A stretch of DNA of 64,000 nt from Pseudomonas sp. DNDY-54 (GTDB lineage: Bacteria; Pseudomonadota; Gammaproteobacteria; Pseudomonadales; Pseudomonadaceae), in contig NZ_CP082271.1 of the NCBI RefSeq assembly GCF_019880365.1, positions 3,658,001-3,722,000 on the forward strand. Direction: 5' to 3'. Below, piece by piece: positions 1-6,936 of the stretch (its first letter is position 1; the number at the start of each line of letters is the position of its first letter). The translations under genes were made by a program, and so were the position numbers. The notes under the pieces are model-generated. The model did no database searches. It was not told the DNA's origin and saw only the letters and a list, made by a program, of their open reading frames with translations.

Positions 1-375
1 AGAATGTCACGTCAACGGTTTTCTTAGTTTCCGAGATACGTATCTTCTAGCTCGCGTTTTTCTATCTATATAGAGAGACATCTTCTTGGTTGAGCACTGG
101 CGCTCCCGGCATCGAAGGTGGGGCGACCAATAATCCGAACAGAGGTTCATCTTTATCGAGCGCCAATAAGTTAACTACTGCTCATCTCGGCCACACCCCC
201 TGCGTCTTCGGTCGCTCTATCGCCTTAGATGGAAACCACTTCACAGTCGGGTTCACTCTTCCTGCCTAGCATTCGCACCTCAATGACGTGCAGGGTTTTG
301 GCACGTAGCAAGTCGTTGCGCATGAAGCGCACCTGCAAAGCACAACGCTTAGGCAGGCATCAGTCGAGTCAGGGA
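1..375. other. Non-coding leader upstream of the T6SS operon
   Basis: No convincing gene is seen on either strand before tssA. The first 100 bases are AT-rich and hold two short perfect palindromes: AGATACGTATCT at 34-45 and TCTATATAGA at 65-74. A weak -24/-12-like sequence lies at about 86-102. The reading frame of tssA stays open back to base 229, but the extra residues do not resemble a TssA N-terminus. This is probably the promoter and operator region of the secretion operon; that role is inferred from position only. Confidence 0.5.
86..102 (+). promoter_or_regulatory. Weak sigma-54 (-24/-12) promoter candidate
   Basis: A GG at 88-89 is followed after exactly ten bases by a GC at 100-101, the spacing that sigma-54 promoters need. 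The flanking bases (TTGGTTG and TGGC) match the consensus TGGCACG-N4-TTGC only in part. It is listed because the operon encodes its own sigma-54 activator at 12.3-13.8 kb, and HSI-II clusters are known to depend on RpoN in part. It could easily be chance. Confidence 0.2.
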
Positions 376-1938
376 ATGACGTTTTCAAGCAAGCTAGCCG
401 CTCATGTATTGGCGGTAGCGAAAGCTCCCATCACAGCCACCTGCTTCGCAGGCGAAGATGTTCGCTATGCCGCTGCGTATGAGCGGCTGGAGCAGGAGCT
501 CGGCAAGGCGTCGTCATTGCACGCTGCGGGGTCCGTAGACTGGGAAGCCGTGCGCGAAGGCAGCGAAGACCTGCTCAGCACCCAAACTAAAGATTTACGT
601 ATTGCGGCTTGGCTGACCTGGAGCCTGTATCAGCGTGATTCGTTTCTCGGATTGCATGCTGGCCTGTCCATGCTCGGCTTCTTCTGTCGCGACCATTGGG
701 ACGATATCCACCCACGCAAGGACCGCACTCGTACCGCTGCGATCACCTGGCTGGTCCCTCGCATGGAACAGGTGGTCGCAGACCATGTGCCGATGGGCGA
801 ACAGCTCCCACTGTTCGAGCAGATCGCGGTCGAGCTGCGCAGCCTCGAAGGCTGCCTGGCGGCGAAGCTCGGAACACAGGCTCCTCTCCTATTGCCTCTG
901 TGCCGCCGACTCGAGGAAATGGTCAAACGAGCCGGCGCTGCGCATCCGCAGCCAGGAGCTGTCGGTGCAGCGATAGCCCAGGTCAAGCAGGTAGCGGCGC
1001 AGGTATTCACGGCCACCACCCCGGTCGAGCACGAGAAAGACGCTCACAAGAGCCTGCGCAGCTTACAGGATCAGGCCCGCCCCCTTTGCGGCTGGTGGCT
1101 CAAGCAGAAAGCCACCGACCTCAAGCCGCTACGGCTGGCTCGCACCCTGCTTTGGCTGTCGATCGATAGCCTTCCCGAACGCAACGCCGAGCAGATCACA
1201 GCGCTACGCGGCATTCCGGCAGACAAGCTCGCGAGCTATCGCGAGCGCTTCTCCCAGGGGCTGTATGCCGATCTGCTAGCGGATCTGGAGGCGAGCATTG
1301 CGCGAGCCCCCTTCTGGCTCGACGGCCAGCGCCTGGCCTGGGAATGCTTGAACGAACTCGACGCTGAACAGGCGATGCGCGAGGTTGAAATCCAGCTCGC
1401 TCTGTTCCTGCAACGCATGCCGGGTCTTGATGAGTTGCGCTTCCATGACGGCACCCCTTTCGCCGATGCCGAGACCCGCGCTTGGATCAGCGCCAGGGTG
1501 ATGCCGCATGTACAACCGGCACAAGCCCCCAGCGAATCGCTCAACAGCCAGAGCGGCGGGACGCCCGCCTGGGAAGAAGCGCTTCAGGAAGTGCTTCCCC
1601 AGCTGCGAAAGGACGGTCTCAAGAGCGCAGTGCAGAAGCTCAAGCTTGGGCTGAACCAGGCCCAAGGCGGGCGTGAGCGCTTCTTCTGGCAGCTGACCTT
1701 AGCTCGCTTGTGCTTCCAGGCCAAGAAATACGACCTGGCCAAAACCCAACTCGAATCCCTCGATCAGACGCTGCAGGCCACGGGCCTGGGCGACTGGGAA
1801 CCCGATCTCGCCCTCGAGGTGCTGCGTCTGTTGCATAGCTGCTGTGAGCTGCTGCCGCAGAACCACGCCGTGCGTGAAAGCAAGGATGAGATTTACCGCA
1901 GGCTGTGCCACCTCGACCTCGAAGTGGTACTCGATTAG
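376..1938 (+). CDS. tssA: Type VI secretion system protein TssA
   Basis: TssA caps the baseplate and the growing sheath and helps start and coordinate tail assembly in the cytoplasm. The 520-residue product has an ImpA-type N-terminal domain (about residues 15-150, with AGEDVRY and IHPRK motifs) and a long C-terminal part like the VasJ-type TssA of HSI-II clusters. I chose ATG 376 because the protein then begins MTFSSKLAAHVL, which fits the family N-terminus; upstream in-frame ATGs add unrelated residues. The AGGGA directly before the ATG is badly spaced as a ribosome site, and its GGA is near-consensus for RsmA binding, so post-transcriptional control is possible (inference). It is the first gene of the T6SS operon, 32 bases before tssB. 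Confidence 0.93.
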   Translation: MTFSSKLAAHVLAVAKAPITATCFAGEDVRYAAAYERLEQELGKASSLHAAGSVDWEAVREGSEDLLSTQTKDLRIAAWLTWSLYQRDSFLGLHAGLSMLGFFCRDHWDDIHPRKDRTRTAAITWLVPRMEQVVADHVPMGEQLPLFEQIAVELRSLEGCLAAKLGTQAPLLLPLCRRLEEMVKRAGAAHPQPGAVGAAIAQVKQVAAQVFTATTPVEHEKDAHKSLRSLQDQARPLCGWWLKQKATDLKPLRLARTLLWLSIDSLPERNAEQITALRGIPADKLASYRERFSQGLYADLLADLEASIARAPFWLDGQRLAWECLNELDAEQAMREVEIQLALFLQRMPGLDELRFHDGTPFADAETRAWISARVMPHVQPAQAPSESLNSQSGGTPAWEEALQEVLPQLRKDGLKSAVQKLKLGLNQAQGGRERFFWQLTLARLCFQAKKYDLAKTQLESLDQTLQATGLGDWEPDLALEVLRLLHSCCELLPQNHAVRESKDEIYRRLCHLDLEVVLD

Positions 1939-1970
1939 GCCCCCGGGCCGTAAACCAAAGGAGAAAACCC

Positions 1971-2477
1971 ATGGCCAAAGAAGGCTCGGTAGCCCCCAAA
2001 GAACGCATCAACGTCACCTTCAAGCCCTCGACCGGCGGTGCTCAGGAAGAGCTGGAGCTGCCACTGAAGTTGATGGTGCTCGGTGATTTCACCCAGCGTG
2101 CCGACGATCGCAAGATCGAAGACCGCAAGCCGATCGCCATCGACAAGAACAGCTTCGACGAGGTCCTGGCGAAGCAGGAGCTGAACCTCACCTTCTCGGT
2201 GCCGAACCGTCTGCAGGACGAGCCCACCGATGAAGAGCTGGCCGTGCAACTGAACATCAATTCGATGAAGGACTTCAACCCGGCCAACCTGGTTGAGCAG
2301 GTTCCGGAACTGAAAAAGCTGATGGAACTGCGCGACGCACTGGTCGCCCTCAAAGGCCCCCTAGGGAATGCCCCAGCCTTCCGCAAGGCGATCGAGAGCG
2401 TACTGGCCGACGATGTCTCGCGCGACCGCGTACTCGGTGAGCTAGGCCTCGCCGCCAAAGAACAACTGGACGCCTGA
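1971..2477 (+). CDS. tssB: T6SS sheath small subunit TssB (VipA/ImpB)
   Basis: TssB pairs with TssC to form the contractile sheath that drives the Hcp tube out of the cell. The 168-residue protein shows the family N-terminus (MAKEGSVAPKERINV), a conserved central beta region (LMVLGDFT) and the C-terminal helix (MELRDALVALKGPLGN) that interlocks with TssC. Length is normal. ATG 1971 was chosen for the strong AAAGGAGA site about seven bases upstream; the frame is open further upstream but without a ribosome site. It lies 26 bases before tssC. Confidence 0.97.
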   Translation: MAKEGSVAPKERINVTFKPSTGGAQEELELPLKLMVLGDFTQRADDRKIEDRKPIAIDKNSFDEVLAKQELNLTFSVPNRLQDEPTDEELAVQLNINSMKDFNPANLVEQVPELKKLMELRDALVALKGPLGNAPAFRKAIESVLADDVSRDRVLGELGLAAKEQLDA

Positions 2478-2503
2478 TTACTCCGACAAGGAACGCCAAC
2501 ACC

Positions 2504-3982
2504 ATGAGCACTAGCGCAGCAGCCGTCGAAAGCGGCAAGAACCTCGCCGAACTCGGCATCCTCGACCGCATCATCGCCGAAACCAAACTGACCCCGGACG
2601 ACGAGGCCTACGACATCGCCAAGCGCGGCGTATCGGCCTTCATCGAAGAACTCCTCAAGCCACAGAACGAGCACGAGCCGGTCAAGAAGGCCATGGTCGA
2701 CCGCATGATCGCGGAAATTGACGCCAAGCTCAGCCGTCAGATGGACGAGATCCTCCATCACCAGCAGTTCCAGGCGCTGGAATCTTCCTGGCGCGGCCTC
2801 AAGCTGCTGGTCGATCGCACCAATTTCCGCGAGAACATCAAGCTCGAAGTGCTCAACGCGTCCAAGCAAGACCTGCTCGACGATTTCGAAGACAGCCCGG
2901 AAGTTGTCCAATCCGGCCTGTACAAGCACATCTACACCGCCGAGTACGGCCAGTTCGGTGGCCAGCCGGTCGGCGCCCTGATCGCCAACTACTTCTTCGA
3001 CCCGAGCGCGCCGGACATCAAGACCATGCAGCATGTGGCCTCGGTCGCCAGCATGTCCCACGCCCCCTTCATCGCCGCGGCCGGCCCGAAATTCTTTGGT
3101 CTGGAAAGCTTCACCGGTCTGCCGGACCTGAAGGATCTGAAGGATCACTTCGAAGGCCCGCAGTTCGCGAAGTGGCAGAGCTTCCGCGAGCAGGAAGATG
3201 CCCGTTACGTCGGCCTGACCGTCCCACGCTTCCTGCTGCGCAACCCCTACGATCCGGAAGACAACCCGGTCAAATCCTTCGTGTACAAGGAAAACGTCGC
3301 CAACAGCCACGAGCATTATCTGTGGGGCAACACCGCGTACACCTTTGCCAGCCGCCTGACCGACAGCTTCGCCAAATTCCGTTGGTGCCCGAACATCATC
3401 GGCCCGCAGAGCGGTGGCGCCGTCGAAGACCTGCCGCTGCACCACTTCGAGAGCATGGGCGAAATCGAAACCAAGATCCCGACCGAAGTGCTGGTCTCCG
3501 ACCGTCGTGAATACGAACTGGCCGAAGAAGGCTTCATCGCCCTGACCATGCGCAAGGGTAGCGACAACGCCGCATTCTTCTCGGCCAACTCGGCGCAAAA
3601 GCCAAAGTTCTTCGGCAACAGCGAGGAAGGCAAGAACGCTGAGCTGAACTACAAGCTCGGCACCCAGCTGCCTTACCTGTTCATCGTCAACCGCCTGGCG
3701 CACTACCTCAAAGTGCTGCAGCGCGAACAGATCGGCGCTTGGAAAGAGCGTACCGACCTGGAGCTGGAACTGAACAAGTGGATTCGCCAGTACGTGGCTG
3801 ACCAGGAGAACCCGAGCTCCGAAGTCCGTAGCCGTCGTCCGTTGCGCGCCGCGCAAGTCGTCGTCAGCGATGTCGACGGAGAGCCGGGCTGGTACCGCGT
3901 CAGCCTGAACGTGCGTCCGCACTTCAAGTACATGGGTGCTGATTTCACCCTGTCGCTGGTTGGCAAGCTGGACAAGGAATAA
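2504..3982 (+). CDS. tssC: T6SS sheath large subunit TssC (VipB/ImpC)
   Basis: TssC is the large sheath subunit; TssB/TssC heterodimers polymerise around the Hcp tube, contract on firing and are recycled by ClpV. The 492-residue length is standard. Recognisable family segments are the helical N-terminal region, the central FQALESSWRGL and PFIAAAGPKFFG blocks, and the C-terminal strand that completes the sheath fold. It follows tssB after 26 bases and precedes tssE by six, consistent with tight co-expression. A long open frame on the opposite strand over this gene is a codon-bias shadow. Confidence 0.98.
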   Translation: MSTSAAAVESGKNLAELGILDRIIAETKLTPDDEAYDIAKRGVSAFIEELLKPQNEHEPVKKAMVDRMIAEIDAKLSRQMDEILHHQQFQALESSWRGLKLLVDRTNFRENIKLEVLNASKQDLLDDFEDSPEVVQSGLYKHIYTAEYGQFGGQPVGALIANYFFDPSAPDIKTMQHVASVASMSHAPFIAAAGPKFFGLESFTGLPDLKDLKDHFEGPQFAKWQSFREQEDARYVGLTVPRFLLRNPYDPEDNPVKSFVYKENVANSHEHYLWGNTAYTFASRLTDSFAKFRWCPNIIGPQSGGAVEDLPLHHFESMGEIETKIPTEVLVSDRREYELAEEGFIALTMRKGSDNAAFFSANSAQKPKFFGNSEEGKNAELNYKLGTQLPYLFIVNRLAHYLKVLQREQIGAWKERTDLELELNKWIRQYVADQENPSSEVRSRRPLRAAQVVVSDVDGEPGWYRVSLNVRPHFKYMGADFTLSLVGKLDKE

Positions 3983-3988
3983 ACATCC

Positions 3989-4393
3989 ATGGCCTACGGC
4001 AGCCTTTTCGAACGCCTCGGCGGTGACGCCGACAAGCGCGCCGGCTGGAGTCGCGAAGTCGCGGCAATGGCTTCGGTGGCTGCCCATCTGGCCAAAATGC
4101 TCAGCACTCGGGCGGGCAGCGTGCAAACGCTGCCCGACTACGGGTTGCCCGATTTGAACGATATGCGCCTGTCACTGCACGACTCGCTGCAACAGGCGCG
4201 TATCGCCATCGAACGCTTCATCGAAGCGTACGAACCCCGCTTGAGCCAGGTCCGGGTGATATCCCTGCCCCGCACGCACGACCCGCTGAGCCTGTCCTTC
4301 GCCATCGAAGGTCTGCTGGAAGTTGACGGCTTCAAGCGCCATGTAAGTTTTTCCGCGAGCCTGGACGGCAGCGGACAAGTGAAAGTCCACTAA
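3989..4393 (+). CDS. tssE: T6SS baseplate protein TssE (gp25-like)
   Basis: TssE is the baseplate wedge component homologous to phage T4 gp25, needed to nucleate sheath assembly. The 134-residue protein begins with the family pattern SLFERLGG, which in TssE binds the first sheath ring. A later PDYGLPD segment and the C-terminal DPLSLSFAIEGLL stretch also fit the gp25/GPW fold. It sits six bases after tssC, matching HSI-II order. The machine block is then interrupted: a cargo module of four genes separates tssE from tssF. Confidence 0.95.
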   Translation: MAYGSLFERLGGDADKRAGWSREVAAMASVAAHLAKMLSTRAGSVQTLPDYGLPDLNDMRLSLHDSLQQARIAIERFIEAYEPRLSQVRVISLPRTHDPLSLSFAIEGLLEVDGFKRHVSFSASLDGSGQVKVH

Positions 4394-4403
4394 GGAGAGC
4401 CTG

Positions 4404-4931
4404 ATGTCCGGTAAACCCGCAGCCCGACTGGGCGACCCTACCGATTGTCCGAAGAAGGGCCACGGCACCAACCCGATCGCGGCCGGCTCTCCTGACGTGC
4501 TATTCGACGGCATGCCCGCCGCACGCATGGGCGACCCCACGTCCTGCGGCAGTGCGCTGGCCAGCGCGGTAGTCCCCGCGGTGCTGATCAACGGCATGCC
4601 GGCGACCACAGTGGGCACCGTGGGTAGTCATGGCAATACGGTTGCGGCGGGTTCGGGGACGGTGATAATTGGGGCGAGTGGGGGGCGGGCGGGCTTCTCG
4701 CCGATTCAACCACTCTCCTTTACCAATCATTTCGATGAGCAGTTCCGGATTCTTAGCGACGATGGTCGGCCATTGGCCAATGTGCCTTATTTCATCAAGG
4801 ATCAAGCGGGCAATATTTATAAAGGCTTTTCCGATGAGACCGGGTCAACACCACGAATACGCACCACTCAAAAGGAGCCTTTGGAAATAACTACTGGTGT
4901 AGAAGCTCTAGAAAAGTGGGCACAGTCATGA
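4404..4931 (+). CDS. PAAR-repeat spike protein with C-terminal extension
   Basis: PAAR proteins form the sharp tip on the VgrG spike and carry effectors. Residues 1-95 (of 175) contain the PAAR repeats: ARLGDPTDC, PDVLFDGMPAARMGDPTSC, VLINGMPATTVG and the zinc-site region GSHGN. Residues 110-170 form an extra beta-rich domain (FRILSDDGRPLANVPYFI then DETGSTPRIRT) that resembles the transthyretin-like tails used for effector docking on some spikes (family inference). Base composition drops in GC at about 4690-4700, exactly where the PAAR part ends. AAGGAGAG precedes the ATG. Its stop overlaps the start of the next gene, so the two are probably translated together and the downstream protein is its cargo. 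Confidence 0.9.
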   Translation: MSGKPAARLGDPTDCPKKGHGTNPIAAGSPDVLFDGMPAARMGDPTSCGSALASAVVPAVLINGMPATTVGTVGSHGNTVAAGSGTVIIGASGGRAGFSPIQPLSFTNHFDEQFRILSDDGRPLANVPYFIKDQAGNIYKGFSDETGSTPRIRTTQKEPLEITTGVEALEKWAQS

Positions 4932-5824
4932 GCCAGTACACATGCACAGCCGAAACCAACGAAACACCAGGCTCAATCACTGATGTGCCTGGTTATCTTA
5001 TGCCTGCCCGCGCCTTCTTCTTCATCGTGGTGGAAGAAGCCGGTAAGGATGGATTTCTGGTGCGTAAAATCTACGCATCTGACAAAAGCCCCTACATGAA
5101 GCAAATGAATCTGGCACCACTTCAGGAGCTCTCCGAACTTACGCCCGAGCGGTACGGAATGCTGCCCAAGGGCCCGAACGCGCCCTACTCAATTGCGGAA
5201 CATGTCATGGGGAATGGGAAGAATATTTCCCAATACATATCCACTAGTTCCATCTTCCCTCAAGGCTCACCACGCTTCGATGGACGTAGCATCTTCATCG
5301 ATATCAACAAAGCTCAGCAAGCCGGCCTTAAGCTGGTAACCACCACCGAGATCCTAGTTGAGCTAGAGAACTATAAGAAGAGCAATCCGCATCTATCAAA
5401 GCGCATTGATCAGATCGCTGGCTATGTACGCGACATAGATAAGGAAGTGCTAATTCACGGTAAGAAGGTGCCCGCCAGCGCAATTTTCAATCCGAACAGC
5501 CTAAAGCTTACCGAATCGGTGATCAGGACAGCGCGCGTGGTCCAGGTCTTAGGCATCGCATTCACCGCCTATGACCTGGCTCAAGCCAGCCGAGAATCGA
5601 TTGAGATTGGTAGTGCCAACCCCATTTCCGCCGAGTTGGTTCGACAAGCGGGCGGTTGGGGAATGGCATGGGCCGGCTTCAAGGTAGGTGGAATAGCTGG
5701 CGCAGCGGTGGGCATTGAAAGCGGTCCGGGAGCTATCGCGACAGGCCTGATCGGCGGCATCATTTTCGGTGCCGCAGGTTATTTCGGCGCGGACTGGGTG
5801 GCCGACCATATTTATGAAAACTGA
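4928..5824 (+). CDS. Putative T6SS effector: ADP-ribosyltransferase-like domain plus glycine-zipper C-terminus
   Basis: Probable PAAR-delivered toxin of 298 residues. Residues about 85-187 look like a bacterial ADP-ribosyltransferase: an EHVMGNG segment, then YISTS (S105-T106-S107, the STS motif that braces NAD), then DKEVLIHGKKVPASAI with E173 at the catalytic glutamate position. The motif-I arginine is less clear (R46 or R28). Residues 240-290 are a glycine-rich hydrophobic zipper (GGWGMAWAGFKVGGIAG, GLIGGIIFGAAGYFG) of a type seen at the end of other polymorphic toxins, perhaps for membrane passage or insertion. ATG 4928 is chosen because it overlaps the PAAR stop as ATGA; an earlier GTG at 4916 is possible. 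Family membership and target are inferences. Confidence 0.6.
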   Translation: MSQYTCTAETNETPGSITDVPGYLMPARAFFFIVVEEAGKDGFLVRKIYASDKSPYMKQMNLAPLQELSELTPERYGMLPKGPNAPYSIAEHVMGNGKNISQYISTSSIFPQGSPRFDGRSIFIDINKAQQAGLKLVTTTEILVELENYKKSNPHLSKRIDQIAGYVRDIDKEVLIHGKKVPASAIFNPNSLKLTESVIRTARVVQVLGIAFTAYDLAQASRESIEIGSANPISAELVRQAGGWGMAWAGFKVGGIAGAAVGIESGPGAIATGLIGGIIFGAAGYFGADWVADHIYEN

Positions 5825-5854
5825 TAAAAAGACCCGCGTTACGAGGAGGTGCGA

Positions 5855-6421
5855 ATGAAGCTGATCAGATCCATGCTGGCCAATTTCAGAAAAGAACGAT
5901 GCCACTCGCTTTTTGCGCCTGCACCCGACAGCCCAGATATCGTCAAGGGAAACGAACGCTTTAATCCGTATCCCGCCAAGACCTTTCTAGGCGAGCAAAA
6001 CCTATATGCCTACTACTTGATTGTCCTGCTCAAGCACGACGAGTTTTCCGAATTGCAAGAACTCATAACGAGCCGATTTGGCAATCAGGCGCTAAAAAAC
6101 GGCACAACTCTAAAGAATGAAAATCAGGAAACTCTGGCAATTGCCTACCACGAAGAGTTCGGCGGAATAATTGTCGAATCGACCACCAATTCGGCTCCCT
6201 TAATTCGAGCATTCGATTCGCACTTTCGGGCCCCCCCTCCCCCCTGGTTTGCCTTTCCGAAAATGGAGCCCATCGAGATGGAGATGGATAAGCAGGGTAG
6301 CCTCGAATACTGGTGGAGCCGCATCTGGTTGCCTTTCTGGTCGACTCGCACGCCATTCGAGAAGGAACAGTACCTTCTGAATAGTGGCGCTACTGCGGAA
6401 TGGAGCGAGGTGCTCACTTGA
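5855..6421 (+). CDS. Hypothetical protein, candidate cytoplasmic immunity protein
   Basis: I do not recognise this 188-residue family. It has no signal peptide or membrane segment, so a cytoplasmic location is likely. It is rich in aromatic and charged residues, with a proline-rich patch (RAPPPPWFAFP, about residues 125-135) and a tryptophan cluster near the C-terminus (YWWSRIWLPFW). A strong GAGGAGG at 5843-5849 sets ATG 5855 as the start, thirty bases after the toxin stop. Its position directly after a putative NAD-dependent toxin, low GC and lack of export signal suggest the cognate immunity protein; this rests on context only. Confidence 0.55.
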   Translation: MKLIRSMLANFRKERCHSLFAPAPDSPDIVKGNERFNPYPAKTFLGEQNLYAYYLIVLLKHDEFSELQELITSRFGNQALKNGTTLKNENQETLAIAYHEEFGGIIVESTTNSAPLIRAFDSHFRAPPPPWFAFPKMEPIEMEMDKQGSLEYWWSRIWLPFWSTRTPFEKEQYLLNSGATAEWSEVLT

Positions 6422-6909
6422 GTGTTCAAAAAAGCATTTGCGTACGTTCGGACATGCATTCGGGAACAGGCCACAATTTCTCGGGGGCTATATGCACCCA
6501 AATCTTGGTCTTTCCCTTGACTACGACTACGCACCTCGTCCTGCTTTCCCTGTTCGTCCTCGGAGGTTGCACAGCGCAATCGAAAACGGTGTTTATCGCC
6601 GACCTGGAAAATCTCTGCAGCTATCCGGTCGATATCACCGCTTATGAATATTCCAACGCCAAAGAGCCGTTTGTATCGAACAAGCGCGTGGCAGTTGGCG
6701 AAGTCATCGAAGTGCTGTCCTACATATCCTTCAATGATGAGTTGGAAAATAGCGTTCCTGATACCTATCGCCTCGATATGACCGCGAATGGCAATTCGCT
6801 TTCGCTCGACAAACCAGGGTTTCTTGCGCAGCTCGGACGCTCGCATCACGAACGCAGAGGCAACTCCATACACGCCTGGAAAATTCGTGACACCGCCCTG
6901 TGTCCATGA
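6418..6909 (+). CDS. Putative lipoprotein, possible second immunity protein
   Basis: An unrecognised protein of up to 163 residues. A hydrophobic stretch HLVLLSLFVLGGC ends in a lipobox (LGGC), so the mature part is probably a lipoprotein facing the periplasm. Two cysteines (in LCSYP and near the end, ALCP) could pair. The start is uncertain: TTG 6418 overlaps the upstream stop as TTGA and has GGAGCGAGG upstream, while ATG 6454 gives a shorter, more ordinary signal peptide. Being co-directional and overlapping the previous gene, it belongs to the PAAR module. A periplasmic partner would make sense if the toxin's glycine-zipper part acts on membranes (speculation). Confidence 0.5.
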   Translation: MSVQKSICVRSDMHSGTGHNFSGAICTQILVFPLTTTTHLVLLSLFVLGGCTAQSKTVFIADLENLCSYPVDITAYEYSNAKEPFVSNKRVAVGEVIEVLSYISFNDELENSVPDTYRLDMTANGNSLSLDKPGFLAQLGRSHHERRGNSIHAWKIRDTALCP

Positions 6910-6936
6910 CCCTACGCCCAAGGAAGAGCGCTTCGA

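Noticed and set aside
297..316. TTGGCACG at 297-304 as a sigma-54 promoter for tssA
   Set aside because: The -24 part is good, but ten bases after the GG there is GT rather than GC, so the essential -12 element is missing.
2042..4126. A 694-codon open frame on the minus strand across tssB, tssC and the start of tssE
   Set aside because: It lies wholly antisense to strongly conserved sheath genes, has no ribosome site or family resemblance, and is explained by high-GC codon bias.
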